Below, one piece after another: positions 26,107-35,448 of a DNA stretch of 64,000 bases. Source of the DNA: Streptomyces sp. NRRL F-2664. Its GTDB lineage: Bacteria > Actinomycetota > Actinomycetes > Streptomycetales > Streptomycetaceae. Below the pieces are notes generated by a model that did not search any database, was not told where the DNA came from, and was given only the letters and a program-made list of their open reading frames with translations. The first letter of the stretch is position 1. Every line of letters begins with the position of its first letter. Location: the NCBI RefSeq assembly GCF_000719345.1, contig NZ_JOFX01000002.1, positions 372,001 through 436,000 of the forward strand, read 5' to 3'. The translations under genes and the position numbers were made by a program.

Positions 26107-27381
26107 TCAGGCCCCCTCCACCGGAACCAGCGAGGCAAGCGGAACCGACGGGTCCGAAAGGGCTTCGCGGTCCACGGCGGTCTTGGACCTGATCAGGGCC
26201 TGGATGTGCTCGGTGACGTCCCACACGTTCACGTTCATTCCGGCGAGGACGCGTCCCTCCGACAACCAGAACGCGATGAACTCCCGCTTGCCCACGTCCC
26301 CCCGGATCAGCACCTGGTCGTAGCCGCCCGGCGGGGCGTAGCCCGAGTACTCCAGGCCCACGTCGTACTGGTCGGAGAAGAAGTACGGCACCCGGTCGTA
26401 GCTGACCGGGTGGCCCAGCATCGCGCGGGCGGCGGCCGGGCCGCCGTTCAGCGCGTTCGCCCAGTGCTCCACGCGCAGCCGGGTCCCCACGGCGGGGTGG
26501 TGGGCGGCCGCCACGTCGCCCACGGCGTAGATGTCGGGGTCCGACGTGCACAGGGAGGCGTCCACGGCGATGCCGCCACCGTGCTCCCGGTCGACGAGGG
26601 CCAGTCCCGAGGTCTCCGCGAGCGCCGTCCGCGGCGCGGCCCCGATCGCGGCGAGCACCGCGTGCGCGGGGTGCTCCTCCCCGTCGTCCGTACGGGCGGC
26701 CAGCACCATGCCGTCCTGGCCGATGATCTCGGTCAGCCGGGCACCGAAGTGGAAGCGGACCCCGTGGTCGGCGTGGAGGTCGCCGAAGAGCCGGCCGATC
26801 TCGGGGCCGAGCACGGCGTGCAGCGCGGTGGCCTCCGGCTCGACGACGGTCACCTCGGCGCCGTACCCGCGGGCCGCGGCGGCGACCTCCAGGCCGATCC
26901 AGCCGGCGCCGGCGATCAGCAGATGGCCGTTGTCCCTGCCGAGGCCCGCCAGGACGTGGCGCAGCCGCTCGGCGTGCGCGAGCCGGCGCAGGTGGTGCAC
27001 CCCGGCCAGCCCGGTGCCGGGGATGTCCAGGCGGCGCGGCTCGGCACCGGTGGCCAGCAGCAGCTTGTCGTAGTGCACGACCGTGCCGTCACCGAGGACC
27101 ACCCGCTTGGCCTCCCGGTCGAGGTGGACCGCGGGCTGGCCGAGGTGCAGCTCGATGTCGGACGCCGCGTACCAGGACGGCTCGTGGACGAAGACGCTCT
27201 CGCGCTCCTCCTTGCCGGTCAGGTAGCCCTTGGACAGCGGGGGGCGCTCGTACGGATGGTCACGCTCGTCGCCGATCAGGATCACCCGCCCCGTGAACCC
27301 CTCGGACCTCAGCGTTTCGGCCGCCTTCGCCCCGGCGAGCCCCGCGCCGACGATGACGAACGTCCGGTGTGCGTCGACCAC
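26107..27381 (-). CDS. NAD(P)/FAD-dependent ferredoxin reductase
   Basis: 424 residues from the GTG at 27379-27381, which has AGGAGG six bases upstream; an ATG 15 bases earlier is possible. FAD motif FVIVGAGLAGAKAAETLR, NAD motif LIAGAGWIGLEVAAAARG near residue 150, and C-terminal FAD-contact TSDPDIYAVGDVAAAHHP near 275 with a reductase C-domain after it. It belongs to the rhodocoxin/putidaredoxin/BphA4 reductase type, passing electrons from NAD(P)H to ferredoxins, often for P450s. No ferredoxin or P450 is adjacent. Confidence 0.9.
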   Translation of the reverse strand: MVDAHRTFVIVGAGLAGAKAAETLRSEGFTGRVILIGDERDHPYERPPLSKGYLTGKEERESVFVHEPSWYAASDIELHLGQPAVHLDREAKRVVLGDGTVVHYDKLLLATGAEPRRLDIPGTGLAGVHHLRRLAHAERLRHVLAGLGRDNGHLLIAGAGWIGLEVAAAARGYGAEVTVVEPEATALHAVLGPEIGRLFGDLHADHGVRFHFGARLTEIIGQDGMVLAARTDDGEEHPAHAVLAAIGAAPRTALAETSGLALVDREHGGGIAVDASLCTSDPDIYAVGDVAAAHHPAVGTRLRVEHWANALNGGPAAARAMLGHPVSYDRVPYFFSDQYDVGLEYSGYAPPGGYDQVLIRGDVGKREFIAFWLSEGRVLAGMNVNVWDVTEHIQALIRSKTAVDREALSDPSVPLASLVPVEGA

Positions 27382-27474
27382 CTGATGCCTCCTCATAACC
27401 TCTGCGCCACATGCGAGCACATGCGAGCGTCCCGCACTGAGCCTGCCGCGTGAAGGGGGAGTGGCTCGATCGGC

Positions 27475-28800
27475 TCACCCCTCGGCGCGTCGGGTGCGCC
27501 GGGTGAGACGCGCGTGCAGGGAACGGGCGGAAGCGTCGGTGAGGCACGCGATCTGGTCGATGACCGCCCGCTTCCTGGCCTTGTCGTCGCCGGCGGCGTC
27601 GAAGATGGCGCGGAACTGCGGGTCCAGGCCCTCGGGGGCGCGGGCGCTGAGCGCCTCGGCCAGTTCGGCCAGGACGATGCGCTGGTCGGCGCGGATGCGC
27701 TCCTGCTCCTCACGCTGCATGACATACAGGTCGGCGACGGCCTTGAGGACCGCGCACTCCTGGCGCGCCTCGCGCGGGACCACCAGCTCGGCGCCGTACC
27801 GGGTGAGGCGGCCCGAGCCGTACGCCTCCCGGGTGGCGCCCTCCGCCGCCAGGCAGAACCGGCCGATCAGCTGGCTCGTGGCGTCCTTCAGCCGGGCCTG
27901 GGCGACGGCGGAACCGTCGTACCCGTGCGGCCACCACTCCTGCTCCATCAGCCGGTCGAGGGCGGCGCGCAGTTCCTCGGGGGAGGTGTCGGCGGGGACG
28001 TACCGGCCGATGGCGACCTGCCAGATCGCGGCCCGTTCGGGCTCGGCGAAGAGGAGGTTGGGATCGAGGTGCCCGGCGTGCAGGCCGTCCTCGAAGTCGT
28101 GGACGGAGTAGGCGACGTCGTCCGCCCAGTCCATGACCTGGGCCTCGAAGCACTTGCGGTCGGCGGGCGCGCCGCGGCGCAGCCACTCGAAGACCGGCAG
28201 GTCGTCCTCGTACGCGCCGAACTTGACCGAGTCGGGGTCGGTCGGGTGGCCGCCGCGCGCCCACGGGTACTTGGTGGCGGCGTCCAGGCAGGCCCGGGTG
28301 AGGTTGAGGCCGACGCTGACCGGCTGCCCGCTCGCCGGGTCGGGCACGAAGCGCTTCGGCTCCAGCCGCGTCAGCAGGCGCAGCGACTGGGCGTTGCCCT
28401 CGAATCCGCCGCAGTCCTTGGCGAACTCGTTGAGCGCCTCCTCGCCGTTGTGGCCGAAGGGCGGGTGGCCCATGTCGTGCGAGAGGCAGGCGGCCTCCAC
28501 GAGGTCGGGGTCGCAGCCGAGGGCGGCGCCGAGCTCGCGTCCGACCTGGGCGCACTCCAGCGAGTGCGTGAGGCGGGTGCGGGGGCTGGCGTCCCAGTCG
28601 TAGGAGCGGGTGCCGGGGGTGACCACCTGGGTCTTTCCGGCGAGGCGGCGCAGCGCGGCGGAGTGCAGAACGCGGGCGCGGTCGCGCTGGAAGGCGGTGC
28701 GCCCGGGCCGTTTGTCGGGCTCGGCGGCGAAGCGCTCGGTGTCGGCCGGGTCGTAGGGCGAGTAGAGGTCGTCTGCGGGGGCGTGCGCGGTGCCTTCCAT
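27475..28800 (-). CDS. dgt: Deoxyguanosinetriphosphate triphosphohydrolase
   Basis: 441 residues. HD-domain dNTPase: metal ligands His79 (RLTHSLE) and His108-Asp109 ([14 protein letters not shown]) followed by the third Asp in [17 protein letters not shown]. Splits dGTP or other dNTPs into the nucleoside and triphosphate, controlling nucleotide pools. In actinobacterial core genomes it lies near dnaG, as here (dnaG, oxidoreductase and dgt in the same direction), which fits a role with replication. Confidence 0.93.
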   Translation of the reverse strand: MEGTAHAPADDLYSPYDPADTERFAAEPDKRPGRTAFQRDRARVLHSAALRRLAGKTQVVTPGTRSYDWDASPRTRLTHSLECAQVGRELGAALGCDPDLVEAACLSHDMGHPPFGHNGEEALNEFAKDCGGFEGNAQSLRLLTRLEPKRFVPDPASGQPVSVGLNLTRACLDAATKYPWARGGHPTDPDSVKFGAYEDDLPVFEWLRRGAPADRKCFEAQVMDWADDVAYSVHDFEDGLHAGHLDPNLLFAEPERAAIWQVAIGRYVPADTSPEELRAALDRLMEQEWWPHGYDGSAVAQARLKDATSQLIGRFCLAAEGATREAYGSGRLTRYGAELVVPREARQECAVLKAVADLYVMQREEQERIRADQRIVLAELAEALSARAPEGLDPQFRAIFDAAGDDKARKRAVIDQIACLTDASARSLHARLTRRTRRAEG

Positions 28801-28836
28801 GACAAGACGGTAACCGCAACGACTGACAAACCGGGA

Positions 28837-29559
28837 TCAGGCGGAGACGAGTTCCGGCCGGAGGCGGGCCGCGGGACGGCCCAGGGCCTCGTCGTAGCGG
28901 CGCAGCAGCAGCCGGGCCAGGGCCGGATGGTCGCCCAGCGGGGCGGCGGCGAGGGCGGGCGAGGCCGCGGCGGTCTGGGTGGCGAAGCGGCCGGGAGCGG
29001 CGAAGTACGAGGCCACGGCGATCCGGTGGTGGCCGCGGGCGGCGAGCGCCCGGACCGCCTCGGGCGCGCTGGGCGCGGCGGCCGAGGCGTAGGCCGGCAC
29101 CACGGGGACGCCGCCGAGACGGCCGGAGAGCAGCGCGGCGGTGCGGCGGGTGTCGGCCGCCGAGTCGGGGTCGCGGGAGCCGGCGGCGGCCAGCACCACG
29201 GCGGTGCCGGCGCTCCAGCCGGCCTCCACGAGCCGGTCGCGCAGCGCCTCGGCGAGCAGGGGGTGGGGGCCCAGTGGGGAAGCCACGCGGATGCGCAGGT
29301 GGGGGGCCCGGGCGGCGGCCGCGGGAAGGTCGTGCTTGACGTGGTGCCCGCGGCCGAGCAGCAGCGGGACGAGCACGGCCGCGCCGGACGTCGCGCGCAG
29401 CGTGTCGTCGAGCAGCGGCTCGTTCAGCTCGATGTGGCCGAGCCGGACGTCGAGCCGCGGGCGGAGCTCGCGGACCCGTTCGAGGAGGGCGAGGGCGGTG
29501 CGCAGGGCGCGCGGGTCGCGGCTGCCGTGGGCCACGGCGACGAGGGTGGGCTGCTGCAT
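28837..29559 (-). CDS. Sirohydrochlorin chelatase (CbiX type)
   Basis: 240 residues made of two related halves, VAVAHGSRDPRALR at residue 7 and VVLAAAGSRDPDSAAD near 121. The metal-binding His of the first half is His11; the second half has Ala in its place but carries HH further on. Inserts Fe2+ (or Co2+) into sirohydrochlorin. The need for siroheme in NirB, and the nitrate reductase gene close by, make ferrochelation for siroheme the likely job. ATG at 29557-29559 with GGAGA upstream. Confidence 0.88.
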   Translation of the reverse strand: MQQPTLVAVAHGSRDPRALRTALALLERVRELRPRLDVRLGHIELNEPLLDDTLRATSGAAVLVPLLLGRGHHVKHDLPAAAARAPHLRIRVASPLGPHPLLAEALRDRLVEAGWSAGTAVVLAAAGSRDPDSAADTRRTAALLSGRLGGVPVVPAYASAAAPSAPEAVRALAARGHHRIAVASYFAAPGRFATQTAAASPALAAAPLGDHPALARLLLRRYDEALGRPAARLRPELVSA

Positions 29560-29702
29560 GGGTGGTCTCCGAGGGGGCGGGTGCGGGGCGGTCGCAGTCC
29601 GCTGAGCTGCGTGCCGAGTTGGGTGGTGATCCGGGTCAGCAGCTCGGCCGCGCTGCCGAACGGGAGGGAGGGGATGTCGGGAGGGTGCACCGGCTCCGTC
29701 AT
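29424..29702 (-). CDS. Possible small protein gene overlapping the chelatase start
   Basis: 92 codons from ATG 29702. The first 47 codons, upstream of the chelatase, read MTEPVHPPDIPSLPFGSAAE and onward with strong G/C bias at third positions, as in real Streptomyces genes, while the rest runs out of frame inside the chelatase gene. It could be a small upstream gene or a leader reading frame. No family recognised. Confidence 0.3.
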   Translation of the reverse strand: MTEPVHPPDIPSLPFGSAAELLTRITTQLGTQLSGLRPPRTRPLGDHPCSSPPSSPWPTAAATRAPCAPPSPSSNGSASSARGSTSGSATSS

Positions 29703-29882
29703 GGACCGATCCTGCGGGGTGGACGTTGCCGCTGCGTTGCGCGGGGGTGACGGGTGTTTGCCGGGTGCTCACTCGGTCGTTCGTACGAGTGAAAGGGGGC
29801 GGGAACGGAACTCCGCGCCGGGCGGTGATCGTCAATGTGTGCGAACGGTGTGTGGTCCGGGCGGTGTGCGGGAGGGGCGGTC

Positions 29883-30716
29883 ATGGAGATCAAGAGCCGG
29901 GTGGGGGCACGGGTGCTGGTGCCGGCGCTGGTGCGGATCCGGGTGGGCGTGCTGGTGCGGGCGCGGGCTGTGGTGGGCGCGGTGGGTGCCGTGGGGGAGT
30001 GGCGGCCGGAGCGATCGAGGCGGTCGGGGCGGCCGGAACGGCCGCGGTGGCCGAGACGGCCGCGCGGGGTACGGGGCAGGCGGCTGGCGGTGCAGGCGGT
30101 CATGGCGGGCTGCGTGCTGGCGCTGCTCCCGTCGGCGTGGACGCACGCGTCGGCCGCCGACCGGCTGCGGACGACGGCCGACGCGCCCGCCGCCGACGTG
30201 GCGGTGGTGTTCGGGGCCGGCCTGTGGCGCGGGCGGCCCACCCCCTACCTCGCCGACCGGCTGGACGCCGCCGCCGAGTTGTACCGCACCGGCAAGGTCA
30301 AGGTCGTCCTGGTCACGGGGGACAACAGCCGCCGGGAGTACGACGAGCCCGACGCCATGCGCACGTACCTGACGGGGAAGGGGGTCCCGGACGGGCGGAT
30401 CGTCAGCGACTATGCGGGCTTCGACACCTGGGACTCCTGCGTGCGGGCCAAGGAGATCTTCGGGGTCGACCGGGCCGTGCTGGTCACCCAGGGCTTCCAC
30501 ATACGCAGGGCCGTCGCCCTGTGCCGGGCGGCCGGCCTGGACCCCTACGGCGTCGGAGTCGCCGATGTGCACGACTCCACGTGGTACTACGGCCAGGCGC
30601 GCGAGTTCTTCGCCTCGGGGAAGGCGGCTCTGGACGCCGCCTTCAAGCCGGCCCCGCACTTCCTGGGGCCGAAGGAACAAGGGGTGTCGCGGGCGCTGGC
30701 GGCTCTGGCAGACTGA
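29883..30716 (+). CDS. SanA/YdcF family membrane protein (DUF218)
   Basis: 277 residues from ATG 29883 (GGAGGGG 6 bases upstream). A basic Arg-rich N-terminus and one transmembrane helix (LAVQAVMAGCVLALLPSAW) lead to an extracytoplasmic DUF218 domain: VAVVFGAGLWRGRPTPYLADRLDAAAELY (split), VTGDNSRREYDEPDAM, DYAGFDTWDSCVRAKEIFG and VTQGFHIRRAVALC. These residues are typical of SanA/vancomycin-resistance-like envelope proteins; biochemical role unknown. Followed on the same strand by SDR remnants. Confidence 0.88.
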   Translation: MEIKSRVGARVLVPALVRIRVGVLVRARAVVGAVGAVGEWRPERSRRSGRPERPRWPRRPRGVRGRRLAVQAVMAGCVLALLPSAWTHASAADRLRTTADAPAADVAVVFGAGLWRGRPTPYLADRLDAAAELYRTGKVKVVLVTGDNSRREYDEPDAMRTYLTGKGVPDGRIVSDYAGFDTWDSCVRAKEIFGVDRAVLVTQGFHIRRAVALCRAAGLDPYGVGVADVHDSTWYYGQAREFFASGKAALDAAFKPAPHFLGPKEQGVSRALAALAD

Positions 30717-31103
<387 letters not shown>

Positions 31104-31247
31104 CCGCTGGACGGCTGCCGCTGCCGTGGTGGCTGCCGGCCGCTGCCGCACCGGCGGCCGGTGGGCACCGCATCTCCGGCGGTCTCGGTCCGTAGGGGCC
31201 GTGAAAGGGGCGCGCCGCGGACGGGGGTGCCGGGTTACGGTCGGCCC

Positions 31248-31610
31248 GTGCACCAGGACGACCACACCGCCGCACCCCTCATGCGCGACGTCCTCCCCGG
31301 GCTGAGCGCCGAACTCGTGCGGCTGCTGGAGGAGGAGGGCGAACGCGATCTCGCCGTCTGCGCCCACGACCTCCGGCTCGTCGCCGACTGCGGCTGCGGC
31401 GACGACTTCTGCCAGAGCTTCCGCACCGCACCCCACCCGGCGGGGACGCCGTACGGGCCGGGCCACCGCTGCGTGCAGCTGCTCCCGGACCGGGGACACC
31501 TGATCCTCGACGTCGTCCACGGCCGGATCGTGTTCGTGGAAATCCTCGACCGGCCCGAGCTGCGGCCGGCTCTCACCGCAGCCCTCACCGGCGGCGGCGC
31601 ACCGCGCTGA
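31248..31610 (+). CDS. Conserved hypothetical protein with CGCGDDFC motif
   Basis: 120 residues from GTG 31248. Short soluble protein with the motif ADCGCGDDFCQSF near residue 50, followed by a histidine-containing stretch and the beta-rich end HLILDVVHGRIVFVEILDRPEL. The Cys cluster could bind metal. I recognise it as a conserved Streptomyces type but not its function. It lies 69 bases upstream of the nitrate reductase gene on the same strand. Confidence 0.7.
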   Translation: MHQDDHTAAPLMRDVLPGLSAELVRLLEEEGERDLAVCAHDLRLVADCGCGDDFCQSFRTAPHPAGTPYGPGHRCVQLLPDRGHLILDVVHGRIVFVEILDRPELRPALTAALTGGGAPR

Positions 31611-31679
31611 GGTGCAGCACCCCCATCCGTAACGCGGCAGTGGCGGCGGGCGTAACACCGCCGACGCACGCTGGACCGC

Positions 31680-33773
31680 ATGCACACGCCGGAAGCCACC
31701 GCCACCGCCACGCACTGCCCCTACTGCGCGCTGCAGTGCGGGATGAACCTGCGCCCCCAGCCGGGCGGCACGGGCGTGACGGTGGAGGAGCGCGCCGACT
31801 TCCCGGTCAACCGGGGCGCGCTGTGCGGCAAGGGCCGCACCGCCCCCGCCGTGCTCTCCTCCCGGGTGCGCCTGACCGAGCCGCTCGTCCGCACCCACGC
31901 AGGGCGGCTCGAACCCGCCACCTGGGAGGAGGCCCTCGACGCGGTCGCCGCGGGACTCGCCCGCACGGCCCACGTGCACGGGCCGGACGCGGTCGGGGTC
32001 TTCGGCGGCGGCGGCCTCACCAACGAGAAGGCGTACGCGCTCGGCAAGTTCGCCCGCGTCGCCCTGCGCACCTCGCAGATCGACTACAACGGCCGCTTCT
32101 GCATGTCCTCGGCCGCCGCCGCCCACCAGAAGGCCTTCGGGCTGGACCGCGGCCTGCCCTTCCCGCTGGAGGACATCCCCCGTACCGGCTGCGTGATCCT
32201 CGTCGGCTCGAACCCGGCCGAAACCATGCCGCCCGCCCTGCGCTTCCTCACCGAGCTCAAGGCGAACGGCGGCACCCTCATCGTCGTGGACCCGCGCCGC
32301 ACCCGCACCGCCGAACAGGCCGACCTGCACCTGGCTCCGCGCCCCGGCACCGACCTCGCCCTCGCCCTGGGGCTGCTGCACCTCGTGGTCGCCGACGGCC
32401 GCACCGACGAGGAGTTCATCGCCGCCCGCACCACCGGGTGGGAGGAGGCCCGGGCCGCCGCCATGGCCCACTGGCCCGAGCTGGTGGAACGCATCACCGG
32501 CGTCCCGGTCCCGGCCCTGCGCGAGGCGGTCGGCCTCTTCTGCGCCCCCGAGTCCGCGATGGTCCTGACCGCCCGCGGTCCGGAGCAGCAGTCCAAGGGC
32601 ACCGACACAGTCGGCGCCTGGATCAACCTGTGCCTGGCCACCGGCCGGGCCGGCCGCCTCCACTCCGGCTACGGCTGCCTCACCGGCCAGGGCAACGGCC
32701 AGGGCGGACGCGAGCACGGCCAGAAGGCCGACCAGCTCCCCGGCTACCGCAAGCTCACCGACCCCGCCGCGCGGGCGCACGTCGCCGAGGTCTGGGGCGT
32801 CGACCCGGACGCCCTCCCCGGTCCCGGCCGCAGCGCCTACGAACTCCTCGACGCCCTCGGCACCGACGTGAAGTCCCTGCTGCTGATGGGCTCCAACCCG
32901 GTGGTCTCCGCCCCGCGCGCCGCCCACGTCGAGGACCGGATCCGCTCCCTGGACTTCCTCGCCGTGGCCGACGTCGTGCTCTCCGAGACGGCCGCCCTCG
33001 CCGACGTCGTCCTGCCCGTCACCCAGTGGGCGGAGGAGACCGGCACCACCACCAACCTGGAGGGCCGCGTCCTGCTGCGGCGCCGCGCCCTCACCCCGCC
33101 CCCGGGCGTCCGCAGCGACCTGGAAGTCCTGCACGGGCTCGCCGCCCGCCTGGGCGTGGAGAAGGGCTTCCCCACCGACCCCGAAGAGGTCTTCGGTGAA
33201 CTGCGCCGTGCCTCGGCCGGCGGCCCCGCGGACTACTCGGGTATCACCTACGACCGCATCGTGTCCGAACAGGGCGTCTTCTGGCCGTGCCCGGAAGGGT
33301 CGCCCGGCACCGAGCGGCTCTTCCTGGACCGCTTCGCCACCGACGACGGCCGGGCCCGCTTCGTCCCCGTCGTCCACCGCGACGCCGCCGAGGTCCCCGA
33401 CGCGGACTACCCGCTCCTGCTCACCACCGGCCGCGTGGTCGCCCAGTACCAGTCCGGTGCACAGACCCGCCGGGTGGACGAGCTCAACGAGGCCGCTCCC
33501 GGTGCCTTCGTGGAACTCCACCCGCGCCTCGCCGCCCGCATCGGTGCGGTCGACGGCAGCCCCCTGGCGGTCGTCTCCCGCCGCGGCCGCGCCGTGGCAC
33601 CGGCGCGCATCACGGACGCCATCCGCGCGGACACGGTCTTCATGCCCTTCCACTGGCCGGGCGAGGGCCGCGCCAACACCCTGACCAACCCGGCCCTCGA
33701 CCCCACTTCCCGCATGCCGGAGTTCAAGGTCTGCGCGGTCCGCATCGAGCCCGTCCAGCCGGACACCGTCTGA
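31680..33773 (+). CDS. Molybdopterin oxidoreductase, assimilatory nitrate reductase
   Basis: 697 residues. N-terminal [4Fe-4S] cysteines C13, C16, C20 and C49 (HCPYCALQCGM and GALCGKGRT). Mo-ligand Cys at about residue 140 in YNGRFCMSSA as in NarB/NasA rather than Asp or SeCys. bis-MGD contacts: [69 protein letters not shown] and FHWPGEGRANTLTNPALDP. Nitrate reduction for assimilation is the likely reaction, feeding NirBD. No NAD(P)H domain is fused, so ferredoxin or the flavoprotein at 19647-20954 may donate electrons. Two GTAAC repeats (31629 and 31652) precede it. Confidence 0.9.
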   Translation: MHTPEATATATHCPYCALQCGMNLRPQPGGTGVTVEERADFPVNRGALCGKGRTAPAVLSSRVRLTEPLVRTHAGRLEPATWEEALDAVAAGLARTAHVHGPDAVGVFGGGGLTNEKAYALGKFARVALRTSQIDYNGRFCMSSAAAAHQKAFGLDRGLPFPLEDIPRTGCVILVGSNPAETMPPALRFLTELKANGGTLIVVDPRRTRTAEQADLHLAPRPGTDLALALGLLHLVVADGRTDEEFIAARTTGWEEARAAAMAHWPELVERITGVPVPALREAVGLFCAPESAMVLTARGPEQQSKGTDTVGAWINLCLATGRAGRLHSGYGCLTGQGNGQGGREHGQKADQLPGYRKLTDPAARAHVAEVWGVDPDALPGPGRSAYELLDALGTDVKSLLLMGSNPVVSAPRAAHVEDRIRSLDFLAVADVVLSETAALADVVLPVTQWAEETGTTTNLEGRVLLRRRALTPPPGVRSDLEVLHGLAARLGVEKGFPTDPEEVFGELRRASAGGPADYSGITYDRIVSEQGVFWPCPEGSPGTERLFLDRFATDDGRARFVPVVHRDAAEVPDADYPLLLTTGRVVAQYQSGAQTRRVDELNEAAPGAFVELHPRLAARIGAVDGSPLAVVSRRGRAVAPARITDAIRADTVFMPFHWPGEGRANTLTNPALDPTSRMPEFKVCAVRIEPVQPDTV

Positions 33774-34248
33774 GGCGCGCCCGGGGGCCGGACCGGGCAT
33801 ACCGGGCATACCGGCAGACCATGGGCCGGGGGGCCGGCCCGGCCGGTCACCAGCGCCGCCCGGTCGAAGTACGCGGGCCGCACCAGTGCGAGGCGGCGCT
33901 CGACGCCGCTCATGGCCGTGCGGTCCCGCAGGGCCGGCATCGGCTGCGACACCAGCCGCCCCGCGCCGACCGGATGCGGGTGACCGCCAACTCCCTTGCA
34001 GGACACCGACGTCGCGTCGCACGGGCTTCGCCGCGTCCACGCCGCGCACCGGCAGGCGGGTTGCGTACCCGCGCCTGAAGACGATCATCTCGGACATGCG
34101 TCCGAGCCGCATCGGGGTTCCCGGGCGGGGGTAACCATCGGTCACGCGCCGGACTCAGAAAGTGCTCGCACGCCCCTCGTGGCAGCGATGTGTCTTACCC
34201 CACACTGAATGCGGTGCCCCCGTCCTCGGAGCCCTGGAGGTCGCCCCC
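33774..34248. other. Intergenic region before hrdA, possibly with gene debris
   Basis: 475 bases with no convincing gene. Minus-strand frames contain two protein-like stretches (about 34002-34100 and 33840-33990) in different frames, such as MIVFRRGYATRLPVRGVDAA and AMSGVERRLALVRPAYFD, which might be a frameshifted remnant; no family recognised. A tandem GGGCATACC repeat lies at 33797-33814. The hrdA promoter must be at the right end but no certain elements were assigned. Confidence 0.3.
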
Positions 34249-35301
34249 GTGCAGACCCGGACCCTGACCGTGAACGCGAGCGAGTCCTCGGAGGCCGAAG
34301 CCGTGGACGAAGAGCCCGAGGTACTGGAGCTCATCGAGCCCGTGCCCGTGCAGCGCAGCCGGGACAGCGGCGACAACGCGGGCGGAGCGGGACCCTCCGC
34401 CGACCTGTTCCGCCAGTACCTGCGCGAGATAGGCAGGATCCCGCTGCTCACCGCCGCGGAGGAGGTCGACCTCGCGCGGCGCGTCGAAGCCGGGCTGTTC
34501 GCCGAGGAGAAGCTCGGCTCCACCCCGGACCTGGACTCCCAGCTCGCCCTCGACCTCGACCGGCTCGTCGTCATGGGACGCATGGCCAAACGGCGCCTCA
34601 TCGAGTCGAACCTGCGCCTCGTCGTCTCGGTCGCGAAGCGGTACGTGGGCCGCGGACTCACCATGCTCGACCTGGTGCAGGAGGGGAACCTGGGGCTGAT
34701 CCGGGCCGTTGAGAAGTTCGACTACGCCCGCGGGTACAAGTTCTCCACCTACGCCACCTGGTGGATCCGGCAGGCGATGTCCCGGGCCCTCGCCGACCAG
34801 GCCCGGACCATCCGCGTGCCCGTCCACGTCGTCGAGCTCATCAACCGCGTCGTGCGCGTCCAGCGCCGCATGCTCCAGGAACGCGGCTACGAACCCACCG
34901 CCGAAGAAGTCGCCGTCCACCTGGAGCTGACCCCCGAGCGGGTCCTGGAGGTACTGCGCCTCGCCCAGGAGCCGGTCTCCCTGCACGCCCCCGTCGGCGA
35001 GGAGGACGACGTCGCGCTCGGCGACCTCATCGAGGACGGGGACGCAGCGTCCCCCGTGGAGTCCGCCGCCTTCTTCCTGCTGCGCGAGCACCTGGAAGCG
35101 GTCCTGTCGACCCTCGGCGAACGCGAGCGCAAGGTCGTGCAGTTGCGGTACGGACTCGTGGACGGACGGCCGCGCACCCTGGAGGAGATCGGCCGGATCT
35201 TCGGCGTGACGCGCGAGCGGATCCGGCAGATCGAGTCCAAGACCCTCAACAAGCTGCGCGACCACGCCTTCGCCGACCAGCTGCGCGGGTACCTCGACTG
35301 A
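34249..35301 (+). CDS. hrdA: RNA polymerase principal-type sigma factor HrdA
   Basis: 350 residues from GTG 34249 with GGAGG 8 bases upstream. Group 1/2 sigma-70: acidic N-terminus, region 1.2 [21 protein letters not shown] near residue 50 (split), regions 2.1-2.4 from [20 protein letters not shown] through [19 protein letters not shown] and [16 protein letters not shown], region 3, and region 4.2 [20 protein letters not shown] near residue 315. It lacks the long N-terminal extension of the housekeeping HrdB, which with its place beside the ABC pair indicates HrdA. Such Hrd paralogues are dispensable in Streptomyces. Confidence 0.88.
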   Translation: MQTRTLTVNASESSEAEAVDEEPEVLELIEPVPVQRSRDSGDNAGGAGPSADLFRQYLREIGRIPLLTAAEEVDLARRVEAGLFAEEKLGSTPDLDSQLALDLDRLVVMGRMAKRRLIESNLRLVVSVAKRYVGRGLTMLDLVQEGNLGLIRAVEKFDYARGYKFSTYATWWIRQAMSRALADQARTIRVPVHVVELINRVVRVQRRMLQERGYEPTAEEVAVHLELTPERVLEVLRLAQEPVSLHAPVGEEDDVALGDLIEDGDAASPVESAAFFLLREHLEAVLSTLGERERKVVQLRYGLVDGRPRTLEEIGRIFGVTRERIRQIESKTLNKLRDHAFADQLRGYLD

Positions 35302-35448
35302 GACCGGTCGGGCCACGGCGCAGCGGACGGGAGAGGGGCGCCCCGCAGGACGCCCCCCGCCCCCTCGGGCCCCATCCGCTCGGGCCCTGCCCGCTCGCCC
35401 CCACCCCCCCGGCCGGCATGCGCTCGCGCTCCCATGCCGCCGCCGCGG

